Shown here one piece after another: positions 21,439 to 35,457 of a stretch of 64,000 nucleotides of DNA; the first letter of the stretch is position 1, and the number at the start of each line of letters is the position of its first letter. Location: positions 8,804,001-8,868,000 of the forward strand of contig CP075496.1 in assembly GCA_021613535.1 (NCBI GenBank). The letters are read 5' to 3'. The position numbers were made by a program, and so were the translations under genes. A model generated the notes under the pieces. It was given only the letters and a program-made list of their open reading frames with translations, had not been told where the DNA came from and made no database searches. The stretch is from Adineta vaga (Eukaryota > Rotifera).

Positions 21439-24400
21439 TCACCAACCTTCATCATCAAAAATTAATTCATCTGGATTAGGTGCATCATTTATCGTCCCAT
21501 CACCATCAATACTTGAGCAACATGTAATTGCATAATTCAAACGTTCATACATAATCTCATTTGTTGAATACGGTGGTAAGTCAATGGTAAAAAAACATGT
21601 ATGAGATCCTAGAAAGAAAACAAAAGAGAGCTTTCTCCGGTTCGATATGTAAAAAGTTTATTTACGTGGTAAGATTTTATCAGGATCATCTTCTCCATAG
21701 ATTTCTAATTTAGTAATTGTTAATTTTGATTGAAAATCTTCATCTCGCGTCGGTAATGTACTTCTACCCCAAACGAATATTAAAAATAATTTCTTCTGTT
21801 CATCTGTAAACATATCATCAAGAACAGTCCAAAATGAAACAATTGCTGGTGAATCTTGACTATAATCATAACTATAATTTGTATTCCGTTTTAATAATTC
21901 AACATCAATTCGACCGTTGCCACAAACAGCTTCTTCTAATTCATTTGCTGTAAATAAACTCAAATAATACGATGGAACAACACTATACATTCCTTCTCGA
22001 ATAAAACTTAACTGCCGGTTGAATTCATTTAAACGATATTGTCGATATAATGAACAATATTGTTTAAAATTCGATGCTGTTATTGAAATATCTGATCCTC
22101 CAGGTATTAATTCATATGTCAAACCAGATGAGCTGACTACATCAAATCGTAATTCACTCATAATACTACTAAAAACTGATCCAACATCATTATCTGTTTC
22201 CGTTAATTTCATTTGTTCAATATTTTTTTCCATCTCATTTATAATACGAAAACTTTGAATATCGACTGCTTCGATATCTTCAACGGTAGTTTCTTCTCGT
22301 AAGAATTGTTTCCATAATAGAAGAGGAAATTTCAAATCAAGATAATGTTTCTTTCGTATAGCCATACCCATCAATTGTCCAACGAATCGATATTGTTTTT
22401 TGATTTTATTCGGAATTGATTTATTTGGTGGAAAAGAATTAGGAATCCAACAATCACGATTAAATCCACTATTTGTTCGTCCATTTGGACATAAAATAAA
22501 TAATCCTAATCTTGTTGAACATATATCCATACAAATACGTGTAATTGAATCACGATAAGGTCCACCAGAATCCGTACTATGCATACCAGTATATTGTGCT
22601 TGCCAAAGTTGTTCATTCGGTCGTCGAAAGGTCGTATGTGCATTGGCATATAATTGTTGATAAGCTTGATAAAACATTGTATTTTCACTATTTTCATTAT
22701 CTGTACTAGCTATGACAGTATCGAAATGAACATTTATATAATCACTTGAATAAGCACCTTCGGTTTTTTCTAATGATTCACGGAAACAAATAAGTTTTGT
22801 TGATGATAATAGATAACCTTTTATTTGACGAATTTGATCAGTTAAATAACTGGCTCCATGTGGTAGATTGAAATCTACGAGTGAAAGACTATTTTCAATT
22901 AATTTATTAAATAGATAAATAAATTTTGCACGAAGAAGAATACAATCAGCTGGCATATTGCATAAATGTAAATATTTTTTATAGAAAGTTGCATTAGGTT
23001 CAGATTCATTTGGAAGACTTTCGATAAAACTTGAAACTGAGTCATTTAATTTCGAATCATCATTCATAAAATTAATTAAATCTTGATCAGCAATTGCATT
23101 GAAATGTTGATTAGATTTACGAAAATCTTCTTGATTAACTTTATGTTTATCTTCTAAGAAGTTCTTCATTTGTTTTAGACATTCTTCAGGTAAAGGTTTT
23201 TCTTTGGTTGGATCAATCCAAGCTTGAATGACATCGATATTTATGAAAAGATTTCGAATATATTCAGGTAATTTCGATAGAAAATCTTCTATTGGGTTTT
23301 TATGTTTTGATAGAAGAATATAAACGAAATCGGCGAGAGCAATTTCGAATTTTTTCTTCGAATTAATATTTAATGAGATTGAATTCGATGATAATTCGAT
23401 TAATAAATGGCAGAAAAATTTTTCAATACGATTATCTAATTGGATTGAATTGCTCGTTTGTATTAATCTGTAAATCGAAGAGAAAAATCAATGGTTACAT
23501 ATTATATGAAAGAATATAGTTTAACTTACATTGTGAGTAAACGAAGAATGAACAGTTTTGATTGATGTGTTGGAACGAGTAGAAATAGATCAAAGATTAG
23601 ATTGACAAATGGTGTTGGAAATAAAATTGGAATAATAGGTTCGAGCTGATGTTTTTTTATCAAAGTTTTATCAGTAATTAATTCAATGAATAGATTCAAA
23701 GTTTTCAAGACAAAATTTACATTTGATTGTTGTCGTAATAACGATGGTTTAAAGAGAAATTCAATTGAATGAATAAAGAAATCTTTTTGTAAATGATAGA
23801 GAAATGGTGTTTGAGTTTGTAAATCAATTCGATCGATATGTTCAATGAATTTTTTCAATTCAGTTTTAAGAATTGAATACATTAATAAATGTACTCGATC
23901 GATCTTATCATTACTTTCAATTTTTGTCGAATCTAAAAGTTTTAATAGAGTGATTAAGAACGGATAATCACCAAATTTTTCGAAAGGAAATCGAGTTGTT
24001 TCATCATAAGACCATATTTCCAACATATTTAGAACCGTATAACGTGCATAGATAGTAGATAAACCATATTCACAAGCACATCGAGATTCAAGAAACTGTT
24101 TGAATGAGAGATTTTTATGCGAATATTGAATAGATGTTTGTGTAGTTTGTGTGCGTTTCTTTTCTGCTTGATTGAGATCATATAATTGATAAATAGTATC
24201 CTCGTCATCAGTTGTTGTTGTTGTTGTTGTTGTTGATGATGATTTTTCTTGAAACCATTGATTGATATTATTATTCTTAATATTTGAATTTGAATCTAAA
24301 TCTTGAATTGCTCGTGTAAACCAATCTTTTTCAAGTTTTCCATCGAATTGCTTGGTACCATTCGAGATTGTTGATGATGGATATGATATCCAATATGTAA

Positions 24401-27400
24401 ATAGATGTTCAGCCATGTTGGTGATTTGTTCATTCTTGTCGAACGACGTTGAATCGAGTAGATTTGTTAATAATTGCGAATCAATTGATGGGTCTAATTT
24501 AGATAAAAGATTTCCAAAGCGTTTTCGATTGTTTTCAACATCTGTTCTAATAAATTGTGCTTTTTGCTCACGTAGAATTGTATGAAGTGCACTAATATCT
24601 GATGGTTTATGTTGATCAATTACAGTTTCAATCCAAGAACTTTTATAACCCATTGCTAGAAGACTTGGTGCAATCATAGAAATAGGTGGTACAAGTAATG
24701 CTGATGATTGAAATTGATCAATTGATATAGATCGATTTAGATACGTAACAGATTTTAATGAAAGACGAAGCGTATCTTCGTTTGTTGTATTTTTCACTGA
24801 ATCTGTTTCTTTGAATAATTCAATATAATTTGATTTAAGCTCAAATCGATCATCAGTCGATTGTATTTCGAGTTCTAATTTGTCATTGAAATAAATTTGA
24901 ACAGAGTCTTCAAGAGCAATGATAAATAAACGAAAATATTCATTTAGAACAATTGAAGAAGTACTTTCCTGATTCGTTCCATCATCACTTTGTAAACAAA
25001 GTTTACCATCGACTGTAACAAAAATATCCGTTCGAGAATTTAGATTTACTAACATTAGTCTCTCATTTAATTTTGGATACTGGGGAATACATAAATCGAA
25101 TATTAATGTGTATCTTGTCCATTCTTCTTCGGATTTATTGAGAACAAGATAGGTTTTATTACCAAATAATTCTACAGTATGAGATTTGAAATATTTTGAT
25201 TCATCCGTATCTGCTTGTTGCTTCTTTCCTTCCCAGATACTTTCAGTAAATGGCCCGTCAAATGGAAGAAGAAATTCATCAGCAAACGCTTGTTGATTTT
25301 CAGAGAATGATATAGTATTCACTTGTTTTCGATAGGTTTTTAATCGTTTGTAATCACTTACAATATAGAATAGACCATAATTAAATAAACGACGAATATG
25401 TTCTTCAGAAAGAGCATATTTCCAAACAGCTAAATTCTTTATTTCAACGGCAATACCAGGTAAAATATGCATGTTCAATGTTTTGATTGTTTCATAAGAA
25501 AATAGATCAGTAAAAAGTCGATATTTATCGTTTATATAAACTTTTAATTGTCGTTTTTTCGTTAAGAAGATGATAACACAATGACCTTGTTTATTCGAGT
25601 TTTCCCAAGTTATTTCAGTTGAATCTAATGTAAATAATCGAATATTACGTTCATCATCAGATGATGTTATTTGAAAGTCAAAACTAATTGTTAATGATGC
25701 TGTTTCATGATTCTCTACGGATAAAAGAAATCCATCACTATTTTCTGGCAAAATTAGATGATTATGATCGAGAGTAAATTTAGTTTCGAGATGATGTTCA
25801 TGTACAAAATCACGTAGAATATTCGATGTAGATTTGATTCGTGTTTGAACTAGATATTCTTGTTGATCATTACCAATAAGATAAGCATGAAATGGATAAT
25901 CAACAAGAGAATTTTCTGCTGGAATAGATTTCGGTAATAATAATGGTTTATAACCGTTAGGTAATGGACAATCATCCATATCTTCTGGACTAACAATGAC
26001 ATCACAAAATCTCAGTGGATCAGTACCCCATTGAGTTGTGATTGCAGGATAATAGGTTGTATTTGATCCATGTGGTAATAGATCACATTTTGAAACTGAT
26101 AATGAAATGTATTTATCATGTTCAAAAGCTGTACCTAATAGTTTACCATTTAACCAATATTTGATTTTAGTATTTTTTCCATCAATTTCTATGCCACAAC
26201 CACAAACATCATTTGCTTTCCAACGAATATCATCAAACTGATTGTAGAAACCTTGTTCATAGAAGAAAACACCACGAGATCCATCATATGACCATGAATA
26301 TTTGTCATCACCAACTCCTGAACCACCTGATGGAGCAAAATTTGTCGTAGCCCAACCTATTTGAAACACACCACCAACTGGTAATCGAACGCAATAATAC
26401 CAATTTCCTTCACTAACTTGAAAATTATCCATTACAAATGTAGGAAAAGAAACCGTTGTATTTTCATAATTCGGTGCAATTCGACCACGAAATCGATGTT
26501 TATTTCCACATTCTTGTATAATATCATCACTCGCAATATTACGCGGCATTGGTACAATGGACAAATCATCATTACCAAAACGTCCCTGCTTAAAATATTC
26601 CATTTCACCTTCAGATATACATGGTTGCCATCCATAATGTGTAGATAAAGCATCAACAATCAAAGAATTCGTATCGATTTTTGTTTTATTCCAAGTTGTA
26701 TATAACGAATCATCTTGCTCATTGATTATGACAGGATCTTCTATCGTTTCTTGTTTTTCATCTTCATGCATATCTTTTAATCGTTCACATTGATTTAAAC
26801 TCAAACAATACTGTTCTAAATGTTGTTTATTAAATAAACGTAAATCTTTTGGTTGTTGATATATTTCTTCAATTGAATTACTTGAACAAAGTTTACCTAG
26901 AACAACTGCATACGGTTTGTTCATAAAGATGTCAATAAGTTTTCTATCATTTAATAAATGATACAGAACAGATATTGAACAACGTTTGAATTGTAACAAC
27001 ACTAATGATTCTTCTGTTGTAGTTGTTGTTGTTGAATCAAGTTGAATAAATTCTCCAAGTGTATTCAAAATTGTATGGAGTTCATTCGGTAAATTAGGTG
27101 GTGGAACATCGATTTTGAGTTGTAATTTATCCATTGTAACTGATTCAGTTTGATTTGTTTGTAAATATTGAATTAAATAAGGTGTTTCTGTTTGATTGAT
27201 TTCTAGAATTAATGCTAATGGAATATCATCATTTAATTTCTTATTCATTTCACCATTTACAATTGAACCTAATCGATATGGTTCAATATAACCACCTAAA
27301 ATATTCAAAGCTGCACGAAGTATTTTCATTTCATCGGATTGATTCTTTTGAATTGAATTCATATTCAAATGTGACTGAATTGAATTACATACGAATTCAA

Positions 27401-30400
27401 TTGCCATCATTTGCCATGAAGATTCTGCAGACATGATCACACGATACATTGAAATTAATTCTGCGATTATTTCATCGGAGAGAGAACTTTCACCAATAGT
27501 ATTTAATGAATCGATGAGAAACTTTTCAATTAAGTTTCTCGATATTCCATTTGCATAATCAGTTATTGAAGGAATTATATGACGCAAAAGTTTGATTGTT
27601 AATAGACGCGTAACATTCGATTGATTATGTTGATAAATATCAAGTAATTCTTGTAAATAATCTCCGGTTGTACAAACTGAGAGAATATGTTTATGAAAAT
27701 GCACACATCGAAGAAGAATAACAAGATATTGATTGATATAGAGATCAATTTTTGACTCATTTGTTTCATTCATTTGAAGAAACCATTTGATTTCGAGACC
27801 TTTCAATGAATTATTTTCTTGTTCAATTGAATTCATCGATGATTTAAGTGTTCTTAATTCATTTAAGACTAGTGTATTAAAAATAAATTTTTCTTGTTGT
27901 TGAAATAATTGACATGTTGAATCACGTAATTGTTCGATTTCAACATTTTGACAAAGTTTTAATATTAATAAACGAAACCAATTGAATGCCATTAATCGTA
28001 ATCCAACTTCGATATTTGATTGACAATCTTTTCCTAAACTAACAAATGAATTAAATAATCTTTCGATAATTTCGTAAGAATATAAATGACAAATATCAAT
28101 TGATTCATAAGATAAATTGAGTAAATAGAAGATATTTTGTGTAAAATTATTTGATTGAATTGTAAATGGTAGAACAAGTTTGATAATAGAATAATATGTA
28201 TTACTAATTTCATCTCTTAATTGATGATTTGATGCTTGAATATGATCAAAATATGACCAATCAAATTCTCTATTCCGTATGTAAGGTAAATAAATTGAGA
28301 GAATTTTTAACGATTTGTCTTTTTCATTTAAATTGAAAATTTTTTCGAGAAATGCTTTTATAAAACGATAAGTGATCAAACGAATCATTGCTCGTTCATG
28401 CTGTCGACAGAGACATTTTTCTAATTCATTTAATTCATTTTGTTGATCTTCATTTGTCATTGATGTTGATGTTTTATAAAATTCTCCATAGATAAAATTC
28501 TCAATTGTTCGATTTAATAAACTTTCATAATCATATTTTTCTTTCATAATCTGTTTTTTTTCTAACATAAATCGTTTAAAACGAAGACATGCTTGAAAAA
28601 GATTACGAAGAATTTTCAAGACATGTAAAGCTTTTGACCAATGAGAATGTTGTCGATGAAAACCCGGCTTAATTTTATAATCAATAACATTACTTGAAGT
28701 TAAATCTTCTTTTACGAGAGGAATCAAATGACTTTCTTTGACGGATGATAAGAGAAATAATGTTTTCATTTTAATTTCTTTTGATAATTCAATACAATCA
28801 CCACCTTGACCTTTTATTGTTGCAAATACTGATTGAATTCGATATGCATATTCAAAAAGAGTTAGTAGTTGAGCATAAGGTTTTGTTTGATCAGTTCGTA
28901 ATAATTCCGATTTAGCTAAATTAATTCGACGATAGAATTTAATATAAACAGCAAATATAGCTGCACAAGCTTCATTCGCTTGTTGTTCAATAGATTTCTG
29001 TAATAGATGTGGTTTATTTCGAAGAGATGCTTTTAATTTATTGATTAATCGTGCACCATCATCATGGTTATTATAAATTAACATTAAAAAGTCATTGTCA
29101 TCTTGATTAATAGAATTTACAACTTGAGGAAATTGACTATAAGTTGCAAGTGTTGATTTCAATAGATGATTGTCTTCATTTGTTATACATCCCCCAGCAA
29201 ACAATGATAATTTTAATTTATTATGATATTTCAATTCCAAAGGATCTTGTGGTGAACCAAGGATTAAAACAGAAGTTAATTTACCGAGTAGATAACCAAG
29301 AAGATCATTGTCAAGATTTAAAAGATAATATTCAGCTAATAAAGGTACAATGGAGATAAATATGGATTGAATAGATTCATAAAGAACGATTTCATCTGTT
29401 TTTGTCATTAAACATAAATTTGTCAGAATCGAATTGAAAAGTTCATTATCGACTGTTGTTTGATTAATAGATTTTTTAAATATATAAGTAAAATAATCAA
29501 TTAGAAGAGAGGATAGATCTTTTATTGACGTTTTCTTTTCACAAGCATCCATAAATCGATAGAATAATACCTTTTGAAATGATAATAATAATGAATTTGT
29601 TGTTTGCTGTTGTTCTTTATTATTAAAATAATAATCAATAAACCAATAGAGAATATTCAATGCAATTGATCGATTCTTTTCATCATATAAGTTTTCGATC
29701 CACTTCATTAATAAATCAGTTTGATTCAATTCAAGAAATAATTGTTGGATTAGAATTGAATATTTATTTTCCAGAATATATTGATGAATTAAAGTTAATT
29801 TATCAATAAATACTGATTTTTGAAGATTTATCACATGAATGAAAGCTTTTGATGCTTCTTTACTAATAGAAATTTGCTCTGAATGATCAGTTGAAGATAA
29901 TTTAAATAATATATCAAACCATTTTTGTAGATTAACTTCTGAAACATAGGTGGAGAGATCATTTTGTTGATCAACAAGAATTTGTAAATGTGTAGTAAAT
30001 AAACGTAAACAAACAGTTAGAATTTGATTCGTTTTTGAGGATATTTGAAGAGATAATTGTTCGATAATATCGAATAGATTTTCAAATGTTTTCGGATGAA
30101 ATTCACAAGATATAGAACTCAATTGAAATTGTTTAATAGGCGAAGAAATTTCATTCTCAATATCGAGATGCGAGAGAATAATTGATGAAAGAAATTGACC
30201 TGTAAAAAGATTTGCATTTAGTTGAATCAATTGATCATTTGGATAAGAATTTATCGTTTTTAAATACTCTAATGAAGGAAAATCTAGAACAAAACGGTAA
30301 TTTAATATGCTTATCTATTGGATGAGATATTTACCTGAATTTTCTTCGTCATTTGATTGTTCATTTTGCCACTGTGGAAGTATTTCAGTTAAACCATTAT

Positions 30401-31256
30401 TCAATTGTATAATAGGACCTTGAACATCATAAATATCGTTAGTATTAAAGATTAATTTCTTTAATAATGATAGAAGATCTTTGAATGATCCTTTTGCAAT
30501 AGAAAAACTAAGTAAAATTTTCATCGCTTGATTGGAAATAATCTTATCTGTCGTTGAAGATAATTCATGAATATAATTTGTTAATGGTTCTAATGATTTA
30601 TATAAGAATGTCGTTTTTGATAATAAACATTTCATTGGAAGTTGTTCACATAATTGTCCTGTTAATAATAAGATTTGTTGAATAATAGTTGAATCATGTT
30701 TTTCTGCTGATTTGATTAGAATTAATAGAATTGATATTAAGGATTGAATAGCAAAATGGGATAATTGATTCGATTGAAATTTATCTTTTTGTACTTGTAA
30801 ATCATCGGTTGAATTCGAATCTTCGTGAAAATTTTGTGCAAGTATTGATTGATTTTGAGAATTATCTTGTTGAACTTTCATTGTGACAGTTGTTTGAAGT
30901 TTTTGCTTATATTCGGAATGTTGTTCAAGAAGTTCGACTAATTTGTTATTGTATTCAATAATCGATGGTTGAATTGTATTTATCAAAAGTGTATTGATTT
31001 CATTATCGAAATTTTCCCAAGGAATTGATTTTGTTAATGTAAAAAGATAATCTCGAATTTGTTTTATACATTCTATTTGAGCGTGTGTTAATTGAACTTC
31101 GGGATTGGATTCAATTGAATCAGTTGTTGTTTTTACAGGAAAAAAATAACTAATATCGTCTTTTCCAACACTTGATGCTATTGTCTCGGATGTAATCGAA
31201 ATATTTTCATCGATATTTAGATGAATTTGAAACAATGATTCATCCATGTTTGTCAA
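21439..31256 (-). CDS. giant SPRY-HECT E3 ubiquitin ligase (HERC1/HECTD4-like)
   Basis: Four exons join in phase: 31256-30335, 30283-23530, 23467-21666, 21608-21439, giving ~3215 aa. Exon 2 alone is 6.75 kb. The N-terminal ~1500 residues are helical. A B30.2/SPRY domain lies near 1570-1740 (WYYCVRLPVGGVFQIGWATT, YSWSYDGSRG). A concanavalin/LamG-like region follows, then a UBA-like segment (LLAMGYKSSWIETVID). A Thr run is encoded by a trinucleotide repeat at about 24210-24235. The HECT domain spans about 2800-3215: FVGQLMGMAIRKK in the N lobe, LPTRDEDF, and the catalytic Cys in SHTCFF (C3164) on the last short exon, with LNYAITCCSSID near the end. No RCC1 repeats are visible, arguing against a true HERC; exact orthology is unsettled. 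Confidence 0.88.
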
Positions 31257-31962
31257 TACTAAAATGAAAAGGTATAAAATCCGAAGAAAAATATGAATAA
31301 TAATTAGATGTGATCAGTTGACATTTTGGTCACCGTTTTTTTTTCAAATGAAAATTTAATTCGTTGAAGCGAATCAAGATGACAAACACTTCTCTTCTTA
31401 ACTGACGAGAACGAACAGGAAAAAAAAGGAATATTCGACTGTGTATGCGCGTGTATTGACTTCGCTTGTTTTTTTTCGCTTCTTATCATTATTAAAAACT
31501 ACCTACGCTTTTTTTCCCTCTCCTATTTGCTGCTTCATATATCACAACATTAACATGTAAAAGAACATGACCACGTGTGTGCCTATACAATGAAAGAGAA
31601 CACATTTTGACATCAGTTACTTGAATACTCTGTTATTCTTGTACTATAAAACTAAAGAAAAACTTCATCAAGAATGTTTTTTTTTACTCTCTTGATACTT
31701 TTTTTTTCTTTAATAGAATACATTGAATTAAACGGCAGATGTAAAATGATACTCAGAAGTATGTAATAATGATTCAGATATAAATAATCATGCCTATTAA
31801 ATTCTATCTTCGATTATTTGAAAATAATTTTGAAGTAAAATATATACATGCGATAAAACTCATAAATATATTCCTAATAAAAGTTTCTATTGCATTTTTA
31901 GTAGCATATGTTTTCTTTATTATTGACGAAAAAATCATTTGTAATATTAAAGAAAAGATATA
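31257..31962. other. intergenic, HECT gene promoter side
   Basis: AT-rich with T-runs. It holds the upstream region of the HECT gene and the 3' flank of the GH88 gene. No motif stands out. Confidence 0.4.
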
Positions 31963-33254
31963 TTAAAGTTTTGATAAACGTAAGACAGTTTGAGTTAAAT
32001 AATAATCACCAAAGATTGTTGCTACATCATATGGATGTGATGGATAGGGTCCTTGTGTACCATTAGCAATAACTGCACGTAAAACATAATCTTTATGTCC
32101 GAATATTAAATAGGTTGAACTTGTTAATTGATCAACAATTGCTTTAGCTGTTGTTAAAAAACGATCTTTCAATTCTTGTACAGAGACATATTGAGATAAT
32201 TCTACAAGACCACTAGCAAATATGGCTGCAGCTGATGTATCACGTGGTTGATAGGGAATTGTTGAATTATGAGGAGCATCGAAATCCCAATAGGGTATCG
32301 AATCAGTGTCACTCGGCAGGTGCGAAAGAAAATAATTAGCTGCACCAATTGCTTTGTCAAGAAAAGGTTGATATTTCGTATAACGATAAGCTATAGTAAA
32401 ACCATGAACAGCCCATGCTTGACCTCGTGACCATGTTGACCAATCGGCATAACCTTTACACGAAAGTATATATATGAAAAAACGAAGAAAAGTTTTCAAA
32501 ACAGATCATTTCACTGACCTTGTGCCGTATATTTTCGAATAACACTTCCATCTGTTTCATTATATTCCACGACATGATACGTACTATTATCTGCACGAAA
32601 ATGTTCATACATCGTTCGATTTGCATGTTGCCATGCCATATTATACCATGTTTGATTATTTGTTTGATTACTTGCTTCAAATAATAACTCTAAATTCATC
32701 ATATTGTCAATGATAACCAAGAATCCTTGTGGGCTATCCCAAGATCGTGTACATCGAACGATTGGTGAATATCGAGTCGATAATGAATTAGCTGTTGTAA
32801 CAACAATTTGCAAATATTCAGGTATTTTCAGTAATCGATATGCATGACCAAAACTAGACATAATCACAAATCCAACATCATGTGTATCAGTCATATTAGC
32901 AACAGGAGCTAATGGTAGCATTAAATCAGTCGCCATTTTCAACATATTATGCGTCGCATTAATTTCTAATAAATTCCAAAATATTCCTGAAAAAAATCCA
33001 TTTGTAAAACTATGAAGAGGAGATATGGATATCCAATCTGTTTGTAAAGGAAATCCCATAAAAGGATATGTTGAAAATGATATGTCAAGATATTGATAAT
33101 AGAGAATGCTATATTGAACATTTGCATAGCTCATTACATTGAAAGTAGAAACACCACCAGTGTTAAATAACAAGATGGGGAGGAATACTAGAGCAAGCAT
33201 ATCTAAGTATGATAAGAATAAATGTGAAAAGATAAAAATATTTCGACTTGGCAT
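31963..33254 (-). CDS. secreted GH88 unsaturated glucuronyl hydrolase
   Basis: Exons 33254-32519 and 32453-31963 join in phase (408 aa). An N-terminal hydrophobic stretch (MLALVFLPILLF) indicates secretion; the Met at residue 19 (33200) is an alternative start. The fold-defining (alpha/alpha)6 motifs of family GH88 are visible: THDVGF (Asp, about residue 124), IDNMMNLELLF (Asp, about 183), WSRGQAWAVHGF, YWDFDAP and DTSAAAIFASGL. GH88 enzymes hydrate and release the 4,5-unsaturated glucuronic acid left by polysaccharide lyases acting on pectin, gellan or glycosaminoglycan-type polymers. The family is chiefly bacterial and fungal, so horizontal acquisition is likely. The gene has one short intron and neighbours that look metazoan. 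Confidence 0.85.
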
Positions 33255-33510
33255 TCTAAGAGATGTTTATCATGATTTTCGTGCAATAGAAAAAGAGAAG
33301 ATTACGAACAACAAAGTTATTTTTGTTTTATCTTGTAAGAATTTATCAAATAAATATATATATATATATTCTGCTGGTAAGATTCGTAAATACTTCCAAC
33401 TCGAATTGGTATCCTTATTATTAGTCTTTGGAAATGATTTGAAATCAATAACACACATGTATAGCGTATTATTGTGAAAGCAAAGTTATTTCTGAAAATA
33501 AAACGACGTA

Positions 33511-33812
33511 TTACATGCCAGGTGTAATCTTCTTTGTCAAGAAAACAGCACAGTTGTTATTCCAATTAAATGCATGCAAAAATTCATTCAATTCTTTGAC
33601 ATGTTTTTCAAAAAATATAATTTGTTTGATTAACATCTGACTATCTTTTAAAAAATCTTGAATATAGAGCAAATTAGCACCAATATGTCAGCTCTCAGAT
33701 GCAGTAGCGCCTAAAAAAACATTCATCACTGCTGTAAACATATATCTAAATAACATCTTAGTTCGTTCTTTTATCTTATCTAATCCTTTCCGAATTAACA
33801 CGTATAAAGATG
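33511..33812 (-). pseudogene. unidentified coding remnant
   Basis: On the minus strand ~95 codons read with only one internal stop (TGA after GATASES). Pieces include KIKERTKMLFRYMFTAVMN, DFLKDSQMLIKQIIFFEKHV and NNNCAVFLTKKITPGM, then TAA at 33511-33513. Codon use looks coding, but I do not recognise it. A stop also lies just upstream of SLYVLIRKG, so it is a fragment. Confidence 0.35.
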
Positions 33813-33813
33813 A

Positions 33814-34164
33814 TCATGTTTCCAGATATATTACGTCTGATTCTAGTACCGATTATTCAAAAAAGAAAATCGACATGAGTTATTTTTTTATTTGGATACC
33901 AATGAATTCATCGATTTCATCAATATAAAACTGAACATGCACATTCAAATATTGATTATATAAAACTATAGTGAAGAAAGTAAAAAAAGATTAAATTCCT
34001 GTTCTCAGGATAAACTACGGATTAGCAGAGTGTACGTCTTTGCAAGAATATTCACAGCATGCGTTGACGTAATCAAAATCTGAAGATTTAAATATAATAT
34101 CATTTTGTTACACGAGTCCTTTCTTCATTCTTTCGAATTAAAACTCAGAAAGTATAAAAAAATA
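33814..34164. other. intergenic upstream of GPCR
   Basis: AT-rich; nothing recognised. It lies before the GPCR start at 34165. Confidence 0.4.
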
Positions 34165-35151
34165 ATGTCTACATCATTATTAACAACAATTCAAAATCAA
34201 ATCAATTTCTATAGTTATCCAATATCGTTAATACTAGGAAATATTGGAAACTTTCTAATCGTTTTGGTATTTAGTCAACAACGTCAAAATGCATGTTCAT
34301 TTTATTTAATTAGTTCAGCAATTGCTAATGATCTTTATTTAACATTCAACGGTCTTGTTCAAATCTTTCCATTTTCTTACGATGGTGAAACAACATATGC
34401 AGTTGCATTGTGTAAAATACGTTTTTATGTTTCTAATGTTCTTGGACAAATTGCCAAGACAATTATTGTTTTGGCATGTGTCGATCGATTTATGTTTACA
34501 AGTCAACGAGCAACAGTTCGAGCATTCAGTAATCTCAAACGAGCGAAATGGTCAATTCTTTTTACGTTTCTTCTTTGGCCATTATTTGCTAGTCATATTG
34601 CTGTAATGACAACTATAGTCAATGGACGATGTGGAACATTCGGTATTTATTCAAATGTTTATACAATTTATTCGATCATATTTGTTGGTTTTCTTCCACC
34701 GTTGATATTATGCATAGTTGGTTATCTGACGATTCGAAATATGAAACGAATATACAATCGTATTCAACCAGGTTTGATGGATGGAGATCATGGAAATGTT
34801 ACAATTCGACGACGGGATCGAGAATTATTGATTATTGTTATAAGTGAAGTCTTTGTTTATGTTTTTTCAACAACACTTTATCCATTGATTTTGCTTGAAA
34901 TGACGATTAGTCGTTATGTAATAAGCAATAAAAGTAGTGCATATTCACAAATTGAAGGTTTCATATTTACAATATCTTTTGTTTTACTATTTGTTAATAA
35001 TGCTGCACCTTTTTATATTTATTTATTTGTTTCAAAATCATTTCGACGTGATTTGAAAAATCTATTCATCAGTTTTGGTCGACGATTAATTGGTAAACCA
35101 ATGATTCAACATGTTCCAGGAAGAACATACGCAACCGTATCGAAACGATAG
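34165..35151 (+). CDS. rhodopsin-like GPCR, subtype B
   Basis: Single exon, 328 aa. The frame opens 20 codons earlier (34105), but MSTSLLTTIQ aligns with MSSSMLTTIQ of the paralog at 55347-56288, so 34165 is the likely start. Class A features: GNIGNFLIV in helix 1, FYLISSAIANDLY in helix 2, Cys before helix 3 (LCKIRFYV), CVDRFMF as the DRY variant, an extracellular-loop Cys (GRCGTFG), basic loop IRRRDRELLIIVI before helix 6, and NNAAPFYIYLF in helix 7. Ligand unknown. Confidence 0.87.
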   Translation: MSTSLLTTIQNQINFYSYPISLILGNIGNFLIVLVFSQQRQNACSFYLISSAIANDLYLTFNGLVQIFPFSYDGETTYAVALCKIRFYVSNVLGQIAKTIIVLACVDRFMFTSQRATVRAFSNLKRAKWSILFTFLLWPLFASHIAVMTTIVNGRCGTFGIYSNVYTIYSIIFVGFLPPLILCIVGYLTIRNMKRIYNRIQPGLMDGDHGNVTIRRRDRELLIIVISEVFVYVFSTTLYPLILLEMTISRYVISNKSSAYSQIEGFIFTISFVLLFVNNAAPFYIYLFVSKSFRRDLKNLFISFGRRLIGKPMIQHVPGRTYATVSKR

Positions 35152-35457
35152 AACATCATGCTTATTGAAAACAAAACAAAAAACTCTGTTTTTATGTTGT
35201 TAATGTATGTTGTATATGTAAACGTATTTCTTCATTAAAAATTTATGATTATTCTAAATTTAAAAAGAAAAGTCAGACAGAAAGAAAAAAAGAGAACAAA
35301 GATTGTTGTTTTTCTCTTCTTCTTCTTTCTTTACTTCATCAATAATTTTAAAAAAAACATGAAGAATAATAACTATTCTTCAGTCAATTCAACAATTTTG
35401 ACGACAGAAAAAAACGAGTAACAACAGTCTTTTAATCCATACGATATTAACTTAATA
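35152..35457. other. intergenic between GPCR and ART-LRR gene
   Basis: AT-rich with a poly(A/T)-rich stretch near 35270-35340; nothing else is visible. Confidence 0.35.

Noticed and set aside
33355-33370. TA-rich microsatellite as a functional element
   Set aside because: Short simple repeat in an AT-rich spacer without context.
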